Below, piece by piece: positions 1 to 11,339 of a DNA stretch of 64,000 nucleotides (position 1 is its first letter; each line of letters opens with the position of its first letter). Position numbers and translations under genes: made by a program. A model generated the notes under the pieces. The model searched no databases and had not been told where the DNA came from. It worked only from the letters and a program-made list of their open reading frames with translations. The stretch spans positions 434,001 to 498,000 of the forward strand of contig JABYQU010000018.1 in assembly GCA_022264855.1 (NCBI GenBank). Reading direction: 5' to 3'. Source of the stretch: Lenzites betulinus. Taxonomy: Eukaryota; Basidiomycota; Agaricomycetes; Polyporales; Polyporaceae.

Positions 1-711
1 AACGCCACGAAGAGCAGGGTGACGGTGTACAAGAACACTAGTACGGGAGCATGAATGAGATTTAATGTACCGCCTCGGAGACCTGTACGGAATAATGTCA
101 CTTACGAAGCAAAGCGTTCACGAACGCGACGATGGCGATCGGGTGGATGTCGTCACAGATGTTTTTGGCGCTTGGTAGCACCACGTCGAATTCGGAGCAC
201 GAGTGGCCTTTGAAGATCGTGCTGCCCTCAGATAGCGTCGTTGCGCCTACGGAGATCCAGAGGATCCATAGGATGGCTGCATATCGAGCCTTGTGAGTAT
301 ACTATGACTACGGCGGCAGACCAGCATACGCACACGTCCACGGGATCTCGAAGATAATGTAGGACGTGAAGATGTTTTCGAAGAAGAAGTCGAGGAAGAT
401 GCTATAATACAGCGGTGAGTGAGGATACCTAACGGTCACGGTTGGAGGGACTCACAGAAGCGCGTTCGAAACGATCGTGATAGCCCCCACCGCAATACCA
501 AGGCTCGTATAAGGGAAAGAGCCCGTGAGGTCAAAGGCCGCGAGGATCTTGTCCAGGTTGGTCGATGTGTGGGCGCAGAGCGCGATAACGACCAACGAGA
601 TGATGCATGCGAGCACTGTAGCGGAGGTTTACGCGTCAGAATTAGGTGGGGAAGTGAGCCAGAGTGACACATACCGAGGGTGAATACGCGGTAGAGCCAG
701 AGGATGTTCAT
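1..711 (-). CDS. MARVEL-like four-TM membrane protein, 3' end cut off by window edge
   Basis: This is a small integral membrane protein of unknown role. The start is the ATG at 711 (MNILWLYRVFTLG), followed by an intron with donor GTATGT and acceptor CTACAG. The next exon gives TM1 (LACIISLVVIALCAHTS), a short hydrophilic loop and TM2 (YTSLGIAVGAITIVSNALL). Later exons give TM3 (SILWILWISVGATT), a loop with two cysteines (GHSCSEF and NICDD) and the start of TM4 (IAIVAFVNALL). The frame reaches the left edge in a hydrophobic stretch, so the C-terminus is missing. The same plan (short first exon with W-x-Y-R, TM1-loop-TM2, TM3, Cys loop, TM4) recurs in the genes at 1938-2744 and 8270-9031, which supports the model. 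MARVEL is my best fit from topology; an unnamed fungal four-TM family is equally possible. Confidence 0.6.
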
Positions 712-1937
712 GGCGGGGGATGCTTCGAGGAGCTGATAGTAGCCGGGTATCGAGACCTCGCCTTTTGTGAGAACGAGCTGTCTCCTCGACTCTTCTCAGA
801 GCCCAAACAACGGCAAAGCGCGACAGTCTCGCTAGGTCGTCCAGGGGTTATTGGAATCATGCTGTGATTGAGGCACAGACAAGGGCGCCCACGAGCGGAT
901 CGAGCCCAGAAGCCTCGTCTAATACCGCCGTGCATAGCATAGTATGCCACGGCCTGTCGAGGCTTTCCCGACATACTGCATACCCAACCGTGAAGTCCGA
1001 TATGAACGACGCCATCCGTGTCCCGTGTCCTCAGCGGGTTTGGCGGGGACGAACCTTGAAAACTATCAGACCCACAAGCCCAATCGAGTAGCGTAAAACA
1101 TACCGCGCGTGACCGACGCACATCAGGGCACATCCCTCGGCGAGGAAATTCGGCCTTGTTCTTCTCGTGACATCGCGGTACCGAACGATGCACTTAATCA
1201 CTGCCTTGACCGAGAGTGACTCACCTCGTGCATACGAGCCACCAGAGCGCATGAGGTACCCGGCGGGAACCGAATTCAATGATACAGAACCTCCCACAAT
1301 GCTCCCAAGCCTGTCAACGTCGTGATGACAGAGAAGGACCGATGTGTATATACCCATGAGGGCCGGGTATGCGCCGTTTGAGACCGTACGCTCGGTGCTT
1401 GTAACCACGAGCGCTGATACTGCGGCAGATAAATCGCATGTGAGCACGTTGTGCGACATCCTCCCGCGTTGTAACCGGGGGCTGTGCACCTACCTCGATT
1501 TGCTCCTCCCCATACCGTCTTGGATGATATGCGACCGATTGGGGTGGAGAGGTGGCCTTCATACTCGTCTTCACATCGGCATTGGAGTGATGAATCACGA
1601 GATGGTAGTTTGAAAGACAGGTGAGTGCGAACGTCGAAGATACGCCAGTACTAGTCCTCATGGACAACACTACAGCTGCAGGAACTGAAGAAAGATCTGA
1701 AGAGCCTTCGATGTCAGTACGCAGCCTCTAACAGGGAGACCGATGCTTCAAACAAAGTCCTTGCCTGATGGAGAATTTCGTGCCACAGACTACGATACAA
1801 GAAGCACCCATGTCTTGACACGCGCACCCATCCCCATCACCGGGAACTGAGATCTAGTGCTGACGACGCGCGCCGCACGCCACAACGCTCCTGATGACGT
1901 TCGAATCGCCTGCCGACATTTCACTCATGCTTCGTAG
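712..1937. other. spacer, no confident gene; possible eroded four-TM relic
   Basis: No clear gene is seen. On the minus strand around 1340-1450 a short frame (LSAAVSALVVTS, then GAYPALMGIYTSVLLC) vaguely resembles TM1-loop-TM2 of the neighbouring four-TM genes, but there is no matching first exon and no TM3/TM4 series. The rest is probably promoter of the leftmost gene and 3' flank of the next one. Confidence 0.4.
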
Positions 1938-2744
1938 TCACAGCACAGCCTTGTCAAAGTCGACGCCGTTTCCCTCCAGCTGGGCTCTGGGGACCCTCCT
2001 GCCAGTCGACGAGCTCCGTGGCACCGGATACATCCAGATCGGCCTCCCGCGCCGCGCTCCTATACAAGCCACGAACGCCAACACGAGTAGATACACCACC
2101 ACTGGAGAGAGCGCGCCAGCGAGCCGACCGCGCCAGGATAGGGAACAAGAAGCGGAATCAACGCACAGACAGCGGCATCGGCCGTCGAGAGCCAGACGAT
2201 GGGTCCCGCGTATTGGCAGATGTCGTTCGCCGTCGAGTCGGGGTCGGCACACACGGAGCCCCGGAAGTTCTGCCCATTCTGCGTGGACGTCATCACGGCG
2301 ACCACTATCCAGGCGATGGCCGGCATCGCTGCGTGCGCCCAGTCTGTCGACGCTGTCATACAAATCGGATGAGTAGGGGACCACTCACCTAGGAGGATGA
2401 GCTCGCACAAAATCGCAAGGGGTCGGTGGCACGAATCCAGGATTAGGCTGTGATTTAGCATTAGCCCTCAGAGTGCGCGCCCGCGTCGACGAAAGAGGCA
2501 CCACCTTACCTGGTCAGCAGTAAGACCACCGTATACAGCCCGGTAAATATCCCAACCAGCGTATAAGGCATGCTGATATCCCGTTTCGAGTCCATGAAAA
2601 CGAGCCCTGACTCTCGACGCACAGGGCGATCACGCCGACGCCCAAGCCAATCGTGACCACTGCAATAGAGCAGTCAGCAACCGCAGCTTGGAGAGTAGAG
2701 CACGCACAGAAAGAACAAAGCCGGTAAGTGTAAAGCCAGGTCAT
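1938..2744 (-). CDS. MARVEL-like four-TM membrane protein, possibly frameshifted
   Basis: This is a second copy of the four-TM family, about 200 aa. The start ATG at 2744 gives MTWLYTYRLCSF, like the paralogues at 711 and 8270. After an intron (GTGCGT to TTGCAG) comes TM1 (VTIGLGVGVIALC). TM2 (MPYTLVGIFTGLYTVVLLLT) is in another frame. Later exons give SLILDSCHRPLAILCELILL, TM3 (MPAIAWIVVAVMTS), the Cys loop (GSVCADP then NDICQY) and TM4 (VVYLLVLAFVACIGARR), with a basic tail ending in KAVL and a stop at 1938. The TM1/TM2 shift can be read in two ways: a one-base frameshift near 2620, or a 50-nt intron (GTGCGT to ATATCAG) that keeps frame but deletes the loop present in both paralogues. Function is unknown. 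Confidence 0.5.
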
Positions 2745-3973
2745 TTCTGCACTGCAGAGAAGCTGGAAGTCTGAAAGGTCGCGAAAGGACTCGGAGCAGA
2801 CCATAGCTATGTAGTCCATAGCGAGCCACAGCGCTGTGGATGATCCATGCCACCAGCAAGTGCATCCGTTGGTAAGGTGTGAACAGCAGGCTAACGCCTA
2901 GGAATGTCGAGGATCGTGATTGGCGCCTGTCTTGGGGCAGTAAGGAGATGGTGATGTTGCGCAGGATGAACGCCGCGAACCCCGGCGTAAGCTGGACGCC
3001 CCCACGACTAGGAAGGAAGGACTCCCTCCTAGTAAAGCAGCATGACAACAATGTACACTGCAGCCAGCCATTTCCCAGATCCGAGAGTACGTCTCCGCAC
3101 AGGTATGCCCATAACATCAATACTGCACGCCGAGTGATACAGCGGCGTTGATTTGGCATGTCGTCCGCCACAGGATACTTCACCTTCCCATTCCGCGCCC
3201 CGGGAGATCGCAGCCCCAGTGGCAGGCGGTCTCTAACTTCAAGAGTACGGGGAAGGCAACGCCGGTTAGAGTTCAGATATTCACAAGCTGGCTGAGTTCT
3301 GAGACATGGGAAAGTCGTCCGAGTGTCCGACAGGTGTATATATGTGAGTATCACGTACATGCAGATGAGAGGAGGAAGAGGAACGGTGTTGCGTAGGCGC
3401 CCATGATCTTATGATGACGTAGTTCGCACAGTATATACTATTACTTACTATAGCATGAAACCGCAAGCTTGAGGGGTACCCGATACTTTGTCGGTCATAT
3501 AAAGCTTCTCTACAAAGGACAGCCGGCGATAAATAAGCAGCAGTCACATTAAAGCAACATCTAGCAAAAAGCAGTACAACAGCACAAGATCGATTACCGC
3601 TACATGCGCGTACACAAGCACTGCTCTGAGACGTCGGACGTCGACCATTAGCGTGTTCTCCTCCCCCTCCCTGCCCCTGGCCCTCTATCCCAACAGCACG
3701 TAGGGTGCATGCGTCTGATGTATGTATATAAGTGTATAGATCCAAGAAGGTCATGTCCGCGTGGCCGGGCGTGAGCGTCGTGAGGTCGTGTGCTGGTCGT
3801 CCTGATGAGAGGAGCGTCGCCCCACGCGTGTGCGCTCGCGCCAGCTCCCCAGGTTGGATGAGGAGGAGGGAGCGCACACGGTGCGGGATCACGGGGTATA
3901 TGTATAGGAGTGGGTGCGGGCGGGCGGGCGCGCGGCGGTGCTGTTGAAGCGCGTGGGGTGCGAACCCGCGGGT
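2745..3973. other. spacer with unassigned minus-strand frames
   Basis: On the minus strand, ATG at about 3403 starts a signal-like segment (MGAYATPFLFLLSSAC) followed by a possible GTACGT donor. Scattered hydrophobic frames follow down to about 2850. I could not join them into a model, and they match nothing I know. The part from about 3420 to 3973 is probably 3' flank of the permease. Confidence 0.3.
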
Positions 3974-6886
3974 CTACATCGCGTGCGCCTTCTCGGTGTC
4001 GTGCACCGCGAGCGGGTCGTCGAGAGGCGCCCCCGCAGTGCCGAGGTCTGTCCTGTTCGACGCGGGGCCCTTGTAGTGCTTGCGGCCGCCGACCGCGTAC
4101 CACACGCTGTTGAGACGCAAAGTCAGCTTTGAGAATGTGGATGGAACGGGGAAAGGGCTGCTTACAGTGAGAGGAGAATGACACCGCCCGTGATAGGCTA
4201 GAATGACACGCCGTCAGAGCGCGTTCCGGTGTCCAGGAAGGGTACGAAGCTTACCGCGGCGTAGTTCATCGTCTCGCCTGTCACAGGGAGCACCGTTGGA
4301 AGCGCAAAGATCACGACCACGAACAGCGTCCAAAGGATGCAGTTCACGTTTGCGATCCAGCCTATGATGCCGTCACCCAGGTAGAACGGCCCGGGCACAA
4401 ACTTCACCTCCGGGTGGTTCCTGTACCATCTCCGGCTGTATTGCGATCACCAGTAAGTCACCCATTATACACGCGCTAGAAGCTGCACGATGAGGTACGT
4501 ACCAGAAGATGGGAATGATGTACGACAGGTCGAGTGCCATCGCAGTCATGGCGAAGATCGCGTTCACCGCAATCCCGCTCGCGAGGTCGAGCAGACCGGG
4601 CAGGACACCGATGATGGTGACGAACCAGATCGCGCGCAGAGGGGTCTGTGTCCACGAGCTGATGTGGCCGAAGAAGCCACGGTCAGGGAGGCCTGGATAG
4701 GCGTAATGAGTAACAATTTCAAAGGACGAGTGAGGCGCAATAAGGATGATGTACCCTTGTCACGGCTGAAGGCGTAGACAGTGCGAGATGCCGCCTGGAG
4801 AGCCGTTTGGCAAACGAAGAACGCAGTCAAGCAAACGAATGCCTACGGCGACGCGATGCTTCGTCAGTACCATCGTCGTGACCGTCGACGCAAGCAGTGT
4901 CACACATACCCATAGGAACAGGGCGCCAGGCTTGCCCATGCGGAGAACCATGATCTGACATACGCATGACGAGTAAGCACATATTCCTGTCGTTCGCCAT
5001 GTACCAACAATGTACTTGAGCAATAACGTACCTCGAGGAACGCAGAACCAGAAGGGCCAGGGAGGTTCTCCCTGGATAGACGTTGAGCGACACACAAGCG
5101 AGTAGATGTGGTAAAACTCACAGAGGTCCTGAGCAGAGGACGACAACAATGTTAAGGAGCCAGCCAATAAGGCCAGTACCAATGACTGTTGCCAAATTCC
5201 TTGTTAGTCAACATTTTCTGTGCAGAACGAGCGCGTTGCGGTACATACCAGCAATGAAGATTGCGGAAGGAGCAGCGTATGCGGCGCGCTTTACTTCCTC
5301 ACTGGACAATACATTTAAGTTATGCGGCGCGGGAAGATGAGCTAAACAGACTTACGAGATGTGTGCAGTGGCATCGTAGTCCTATAAAACCACACAATGC
5401 GTCATCAGACCACGCTAAGCACGTCAGGCGCACAGCCTGCGGGGGCAGGGACGTACCGTCATCTGCAAGTCATCATGTCAGCACTCAACTCCACAGCTGT
5501 ACGATACGAGGATGTTCGACGTACCGTCCATTGAACACTCAGCAAACCAAACAGGAACGCGATACCGTCATTCCAACCGCCGGTCTGGTTGACGATACCT
5601 TCCTTTCCGAACACATATGATGCGGTGTGCATCTCGCTCCTGGGCGTCGTCGCCAAAAGAACGATGATGATAACTGAGAGGTGTTATGAGTGCAGCTCTG
5701 GCGTGTGATCGAAAATAATGAACAAATACTTACTGAATGTGGCACCAAGGTTGACGAACACGAAGCCGGTGGTGAGGCGGGCAAGTTGGCGCGTCGCGAG
5801 GCAGTTCTATGGTACCATTTAATCCCTCTTCGAACAGACACGGGATGAGGATAAAAGCAGCTCACAAGGATACCATGAAGGATGAGCAGGCCGACGAAAA
5901 GGCCTACTGCCTTACCCGAAGTAAGAGGGTAATCTTCGCCCTGAAAAAATAGCCTCAGCAATAGGATCCATTGAGTGTTAGAGCTCACAAACCTTGCCAA
6001 CCACGACGGCAGCCCATATCATGTTGGCCAGTCCAAACTCGGTGGAGGACAACCCGAGGATTTGACCAAGAATGTTCAGCCACCCGACGACCCATCCAAC
6101 GATAGGACGCTGCCGCTTCGGTACGAGCTGTGCCGACGCAGTGTACCTGACATTTGCACGTCACGCGACCGCTTTTTATGATCAAAGATAGGAAACTCAC
6201 AAGCCACCACAGGTCGGGAAGGCGCTCACAATCTCCGCGATGCTCGCACCTGAGGAAACTGTCAGTACATGTCTGCTCAAGATTAGAAGTGCAGATCGCG
6301 CAAGACATAGCGTTCCGAAGCTTCAGAACTTCTCCAGTCCCATCAATGTCTCCCTGTCCAGCACTTTACGCGCGCGCTCCGGTGCGGGGTTGCTTCCCGG
6401 AGTTTACACACGCGGACACCGACTGAGGACGCCCTCGTGACGACTGCGATCTCAGGCCGAAGAAGAGCGGATACGCATGCGTCATTTTCATGATGGTGGA
6501 GGAGCCGAGCGGCTAGCTGACAGCCCTGAGAGAAGGAGATACGCACCGAGGGTGAAGCACATCGTTGCGCCGAGGATCCAGCACCAAGTGACGGAGGAGG
6601 GACCACCGAGGAGAAGAGGCGAGTTGAAGGTGGTAGCGACACTCGAGCACAAGCCCATGATGCTGAACGCAAAGCTGATCTGTACAGCAATGATTAACGG
6701 ATCCCCCGCTGTTCGAGTAGTGATACGTACGGTGGCAATGTTAGAAAACTCGCGCTTGAAGGAGGGGACATAGCCGATCTCGAGGAGCTTGTTGTCGTCA
6801 CCAGAATCATCGCTGCTGTCCCCGATTGAACGGGTGTCGGCCTGAGCCTCCTTCTTTTCGGAAAGGTCGAGGCGTGGGGAGGACAT
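3974..6886 (-). CDS. APC-superfamily amino acid permease (GABA/choline permease-like)
   Basis: This is a plasma-membrane or vacuolar amino acid/amine transporter of the fungal amino acid-choline transporter group (Uga4/Hnm1-like). The start ATG at 6886 gives MSSPRLDLSEKKEAQ, an acidic cytosolic N-terminus. Family signatures appear in order over many short exons: LLEIGYVPSFKREFS, FAFSIMGLCSSVATTFNSP, LLLGGPSSVTWCWILG, ASIAEIVSAFPTCGGL, YTASAQLVPKRQRP, VGWLNILGQILG, STEFGLANMIWAA, GWNDGIAFLFGLLSVQWT, DYDATAHISEEVKRAAYAAP, VIGTGLIGWLLNIV, and late TM segments ending in YAAVITGGVILLSL. The C-terminus (VWYAVGGRKHYKGP, then HDTEKAHAM) stops at 3974. Length is about 530-550 aa, usual for the family. 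Substrate cannot be read from sequence. It lies between paralogous four-TM genes. Exact intron borders are uncertain in places, and the gene appears intact. Confidence 0.85.
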
Positions 6887-8269
6887 GATGGCGGCAGGAA
6901 GGAAGGGGGAAGGACCGGAGAGGCGACCGTTGGCAGATAACGCGAGGGCGAGCAGCAAACCCAGAGCTTGAAAGGATATGATCGCGTGCCAAGGCCACAT
7001 TTTCACTAGCGCCGGGCGCAAAATCAGGTACCTCCGAGCGAGTCCTTCGCGGCAAGTTCGCGCTCCTCCCGCCGACGTCCCAGAGGGGCTGCGTCCGAGT
7101 CCGCCGGCAGCGCGTCGTGGGCCCCGACGCCGCCAGGCCCAGAGCCGTCCCCGCCGCTGCGTTTTTCGCCGCTGTCTCCTTCAGATTTGTTTTCCCGCCC
7201 TGGCCACCGCGCGGTCCCCGACGCGCACGCGCGCGTCCAGTCGCGTCCGATCGCGACCCACGTGCGTCGTTATCTGTCACAGAGAGTGACGCACTGCCGG
7301 TCACAGCACGCGATCATTCCGGGCGGCACGGACAAGTTCCTTTGCGCTTGCCTCCATGCTGCCTGGTTTGCTTCAGCCTTTGGACGCTGTAGAAAACGTC
7401 GAAATTCAGTGTACATATGCCCCTGATCACGTCCACTCAAGACGTTCAAGAATCCACCGAGGAAAATAGAATCCGAACGTGACATCCGATACGGAGCAAA
7501 ACGTTGAACATCATGCCATCGCGACCTCCTTCGAGAAGTGTTCGGGGTGTCTGGTAAGTATCTTACCGTCGAAGACACCATGATGAGGCTTCACATGCTT
7601 GCGCTATTCCGACGCATCTTGCAACCCAAAGTGACAACATCTCCACCGTTCCGGTTGCGCCAACCCTGCGGCACACTGCCATCGTCGTGTAGTTTCCCCT
7701 AGGCAGACGTACCGATGCGTCACGGACTGTCATGGGAGCAGTACCGGACGCAACCGCATCGCTTATTGTACCGAACGTTTGAACCTAAACGCACTTGGAT
7801 ATAGCTCCTCGGGCGACAATCAAGGTGCGTAACTTATTCACCATCGTAGCGCGTGGCGACCGGTCTAATATCATGGCCAAAGATGCGAAGACGTCAGATG
7901 CGGCCGCGGTTCATAACTTTAGCGTCGATTCCCTATGGAAAAGCGGCTGCCAAGATCCTTGCCGCTTCTTGTAACAGGACATCGAACAAGCGGCCACTGG
8001 TACATGCACATTGAACGCAGTCAACCATCTCTACGTCCGGGTCAGTGCGCGTTTGATCGACAGGTATCCTATGCATCGCGATACTGGCGCACATATACAC
8101 ACCACAGCTCCTCGCGGGCGATGTCGGTCGCCTGTTGGAAGCGGATGGTCGATGTAACGGCCTCATCCCCATCTTGTGGTAACGCTCAGTCCAACTGTAT
8201 AAGATGTCGCTCCGAAGACGGATCCTAGCGCCAGCTCTACAACCTCCCTGCACTGTTTTTATTGACCAG
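6887..8269. other. divergent spacer between permease and four-TM gene
   Basis: This holds the 5' sides of the minus-strand permease and the plus-strand four-TM gene. The part nearest the permease (6900-7280) is GC-rich with open frames on both strands but no recognisable protein. No gene is called. Confidence 0.5.
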
Positions 8270-9031
8270 ATGTCCTGGTTCTACGATTACCGCATCTTTT
8301 CCTACGGTATGTCTGTACCCTAACGCACATTTTCACTTTTTTGCCGATACATGTTCATCGGGACCAAGTCGTTGCACTCGCCAGCGAGATTGGTGTATTT
8401 GTAGCCTCGTTGGAAACGCACAATGCTGGGAAGGACGTTACCGGCCTGTCGCTAACTTACGCTACGCTGGGGATGGCTGTTGCAGTGGTCACGGCGGTCC
8501 CGCTCTTGATTGTGTACGTCTCCTCCTTCTACCGTCAACGTCGCTACTCACGCCCGCATACAGTCTCGTCAGCGAGTGCACCAACCGCCCCGTTCCTGTG
8601 CGGACAGAGCTGATAGGACTGGGTGTGTTCTTGTCTTGCTCAATGCTCTTGGGGGCGCCAGTATGCTGAGTTAAATTCATGACAGTGTGTTTTGCGCCCA
8701 GCTGGCTCGCCGTCGCGTTTGTGGCGACCCACGCGCAGCACCGCAACTTTGGATACGCCTCGTGCGACTCCTTAGACCCCATTCCCAGCAGCATCTGCTC
8801 ATACGCGACTCCCATCGTGTCCTACTCGTTCATCCCGGCCGGCGTGTGTAAGTACCGTCTGTATGTTGTCCTATGGTTAGCCCGATTCTTATTATCCCTG
8901 GTATCCGTATCCGCACAGTGCTGTCGTACGGGTTATTCTTGCTGCTCATCGCCGGGAAGAGCGAGTGGAAAAAGACACCCCTTTGGGGGCACCCGGTCCG
9001 CAGCAAAGCTATGAAAGAGGCAGGCTACTGA
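8270..9031 (+). CDS. MARVEL-like four-TM membrane protein
   Basis: This is a third copy of the local four-TM family, about 185 aa. Exon 1 (8270-8306) encodes MSWFYDYRIFSY with donor GTATGT. Exon 2 (8369-8513) carries TM1 (VVALASEIGVFVASLE), a loop and TM2 (TYATLGMAVAVVTAVPLLI). Exon 3 begins at 8564 with VSECTNRPVPVRTELIGLGVF. The next exon has TM3 (WLAVAFVATHAQH), the conserved two-Cys loop (YASCDS then SICSYATPIV) and a GTAAGT donor. The last exon has TM4 (LLSYGLFLLLIAG) and a charged tail ending KAMKEAGY, with a stop at 9029-9031. The exon 3 donor is weak: GTCTTG near 8631 keeps frame, but the better-looking GTATGC at 8661 does not. Unlike the two paralogues it is on the plus strand. Function is unknown. 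Confidence 0.65.
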
Positions 9032-9595
9032 GACTAGTCCCCAACTGTATACCCAGGGTAAGGAAGTGGGGAGAATTCTATGCCCTTTGACTGGACCCCC
9101 AGATATCGTCGATGTTATTCTCAGGCTTCAGTTTCTTGCATCTTGTGCCAGCCGTCGTACGCACTACACGCTACGATCCCCAGACCTGCACGAAACAATC
9201 CGTTCATCTCTGTGTACACGTCTATCTAGTATCAACATCTTACCCTACTACTGTATATATGTTTGCCGACACAACGTTCGGCGTACTTTCTCAAGTTCCC
9301 TCTGAGCGGTGAGCGCTACATGGCCTGTGTTAGCGCTCTTCTCACGTGGCCGCTTTTATGAGCGCCCACAGCAGGCGAAGAGTTGTGCGAAGTGTCCTTT
9401 ACTTTAAGCTACCACCAGTTACTCGTCCAGTCGGTTTCCCGGGACCTTAGGAAACACGCGGAAGAATGGTTCTGTGTGTGGGATACATGGGGCGTCTCGG
9501 TGCGGTCGGGCTCAGGTGCGTCCCAGCTACCACGCCCACTCAAAGCTGCAAGGCCTTACTGGAATACATGTAGAGCTGCTCGGCCAGGACTGAGC
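9032..9595. other. spacer upstream of OXA1
   Basis: No gene is seen. An Arg-rich open frame runs through 9500-9595 into the first OXA1 exon without an in-frame ATG. A further upstream leader exon is therefore possible. Confidence 0.5.
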
Positions 9596-10935
9596 ATGTC
9601 ACAGGGAAGGTGTCTGTCCACGCTCGGACTACAGGTATGTATATTGTTGCTGTATTATTGCTCTGCTGAACAACCAGCAGCACTCTAGGCTGTTGCTCGC
9701 GCGTAGCGAACTCCGTGCATTCCCATCCAGCTCGCGGTCGTTTTTCTGGGGCTCCTCAAAACCTGCTGCACCACCAGCGGAGAAGGCCGAGCCCTTGGTT
9801 ACCGAGGAGATAATCGAGCAGCCTACCTCGACGCCCGCCACAGAACTTCTGGACTCGGAGCCCACTGCGGCGGTGGACGCGGCCTCCTCCGCACCTTCAC
9901 CAGACGCTGTCCTGCCTGATGTCGCGGTTCCGACAGACGTGCTCCCCACCGAAGTTCTCGCCCAAATCCCGTCACCACTGAACTACGGCGACCTCGCCGC
10001 GCTCGGGCTCGCGAGCTGGACGCCCGCAGGCGTCTGCCGCTGGGGCATGGAGCTGCTCCAGGTCTCCACCGGCCTCCCGTGGTTCTGGACAATCATCGGC
10101 GCGACGTTCGCCTCGCGCGTTCTGCTCTTCCCCTTCAGCGTGAAGCAGATGCAGAGCACCGCCGCGCTCGCGCCGTACCAGACGGACATCGCGTCCATTC
10201 GCGACGAGATGGCGGAGGCGCAGAAGAAGAAGGACATGTTAGGGATGCAGCGCGCCGCGCTCCGCCAGAAGTTGATCTACGAGAAGGCGGGCGTGAGCCT
10301 CACCGGGATGGCCCTCGCGCCGTTCATCCAGCTCCCCGTCACGCTCGGCATGTTCTTCGGCGTGAAGAAGCTGTGCGACCTGCCGGTGGAGCAGCTCAAG
10401 TACAGCGGGTTCGAGTGGGTGCCGGACCTCACCGTCATTGACCCGACGTACACGCTGCCTATCATCGCGACCATCTTGATGAACGTGCAGATTTCGGTGC
10501 GTGATACATAGGGATGTGTTTCGGAAATATCTTGCTGAGTCGAGGCGTGCACGCAGGTGACGATGCGCGACCTCGTCGGCTCGACGCCGCAAGCAGGCCA
10601 CATCATGAACTTCCTCCGTATCCTCACTACTGGCTCCGTGTTCCTGATGGCCAACCTGAACGCGGTGAGTTGCGACATCGTATACGGACCGCCTATGGCA
10701 GCTACTGACGTACATAATCATTTGCCAGGGTGTACTCGTCTACCTTATTTCGAGCATCGTCGCGATGACTCTCCAGAGCGTCGTCCTCCGGCAACCCGCT
10801 ATCCGCCGCATCCTGAGGATTCCCCTTATCCCCGAGCACCTCCGCGTAGCTTCGCCAACCATGCGCGAGTCGCTGAAGTATGCGCAGAAGTGGTGGAACG
10901 ACAAAGTCAACGATGCACGCACCGGGGCGCGTTAA
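9596..10935 (+). CDS. OXA1: mitochondrial inner-membrane insertase OXA1 (YidC/Oxa1/Alb3 family)
   Basis: It inserts nascent mitochondrially encoded and some imported proteins into the inner membrane. There are four exons: 9596-9634, 9681-10496, 10557-10664 and 10729-10935, giving about 389 aa. The N-terminus (MSQGRCLSTLGLQ, then HSRLLLARSELRAFPSSSR) is basic and Ser/Arg-rich, as expected for a presequence. A Pro/Ala/Glu-rich linker precedes the insertase domain: TGLPWFWTIIGATFASRVLL, a conserved basic residue in FPFSVKQMQ, the coiled loop (RDEMAEAQKKKDMLGMQRAA), GMALAPFIQLPVTLGMFFGV, then IIATILMNVQIS, NFLRILTTGSVFLMANLNA and GVLVYLISSIVAMTLQSVVL. The tail is basic and amphipathic (LKYAQKWWNDKV), like the ribosome-binding tail of Oxa1. 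The start is the first in-frame ATG, but an additional 5' exon is not excluded. The gene is convergent with the J-domain gene. Confidence 0.9.
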
Positions 10936-11339
10936 GCTCCCCGTCGGTGTATCAGACGGACTTGACTACTACTGGGTGTGCTGTGTTTAGGACGCGCGAT
11001 GAAAGTACATTAATGCTCATCTATAATGGTGGTAGTATAGCTTATAGACATGACCCCCTTGCTCACATCCAAATTGCTGGCGGCGCGCACGACAGACATC
11101 ATGGAGATCAGTGCAAGAGGAGGAAACAATCGATTCAGATGCTGCAGTAGATATACAGTGCGAATGGGAACGAACGATATGTTCAGCACGGGGTGGAGTA
11201 CATGCTCTACAGTATGGGAAGGGCGTACAAAACAGCAACAGGAACTGACAGCATTAAACGTGAGAGCGCGAAGGGTAAACCGGCCTAGCGGCATAGGTCA
11301 GACAACAATTTAAAGCAAGCTAGGGAATGCTGCTCACTA
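10936..11339. other. intergenic, convergent 3' ends
   Basis: This spacer lies between two stop codons facing each other (OXA1 and the TPR/J-domain gene). It is AT-richer than its flanks, and I see no gene in it. Confidence 0.6.

Noticed and set aside
1895..1920. GTTCGAATC, a T-loop-like string
   Set aside because: The flanking bases do not make a T stem and no other tRNA parts are present.
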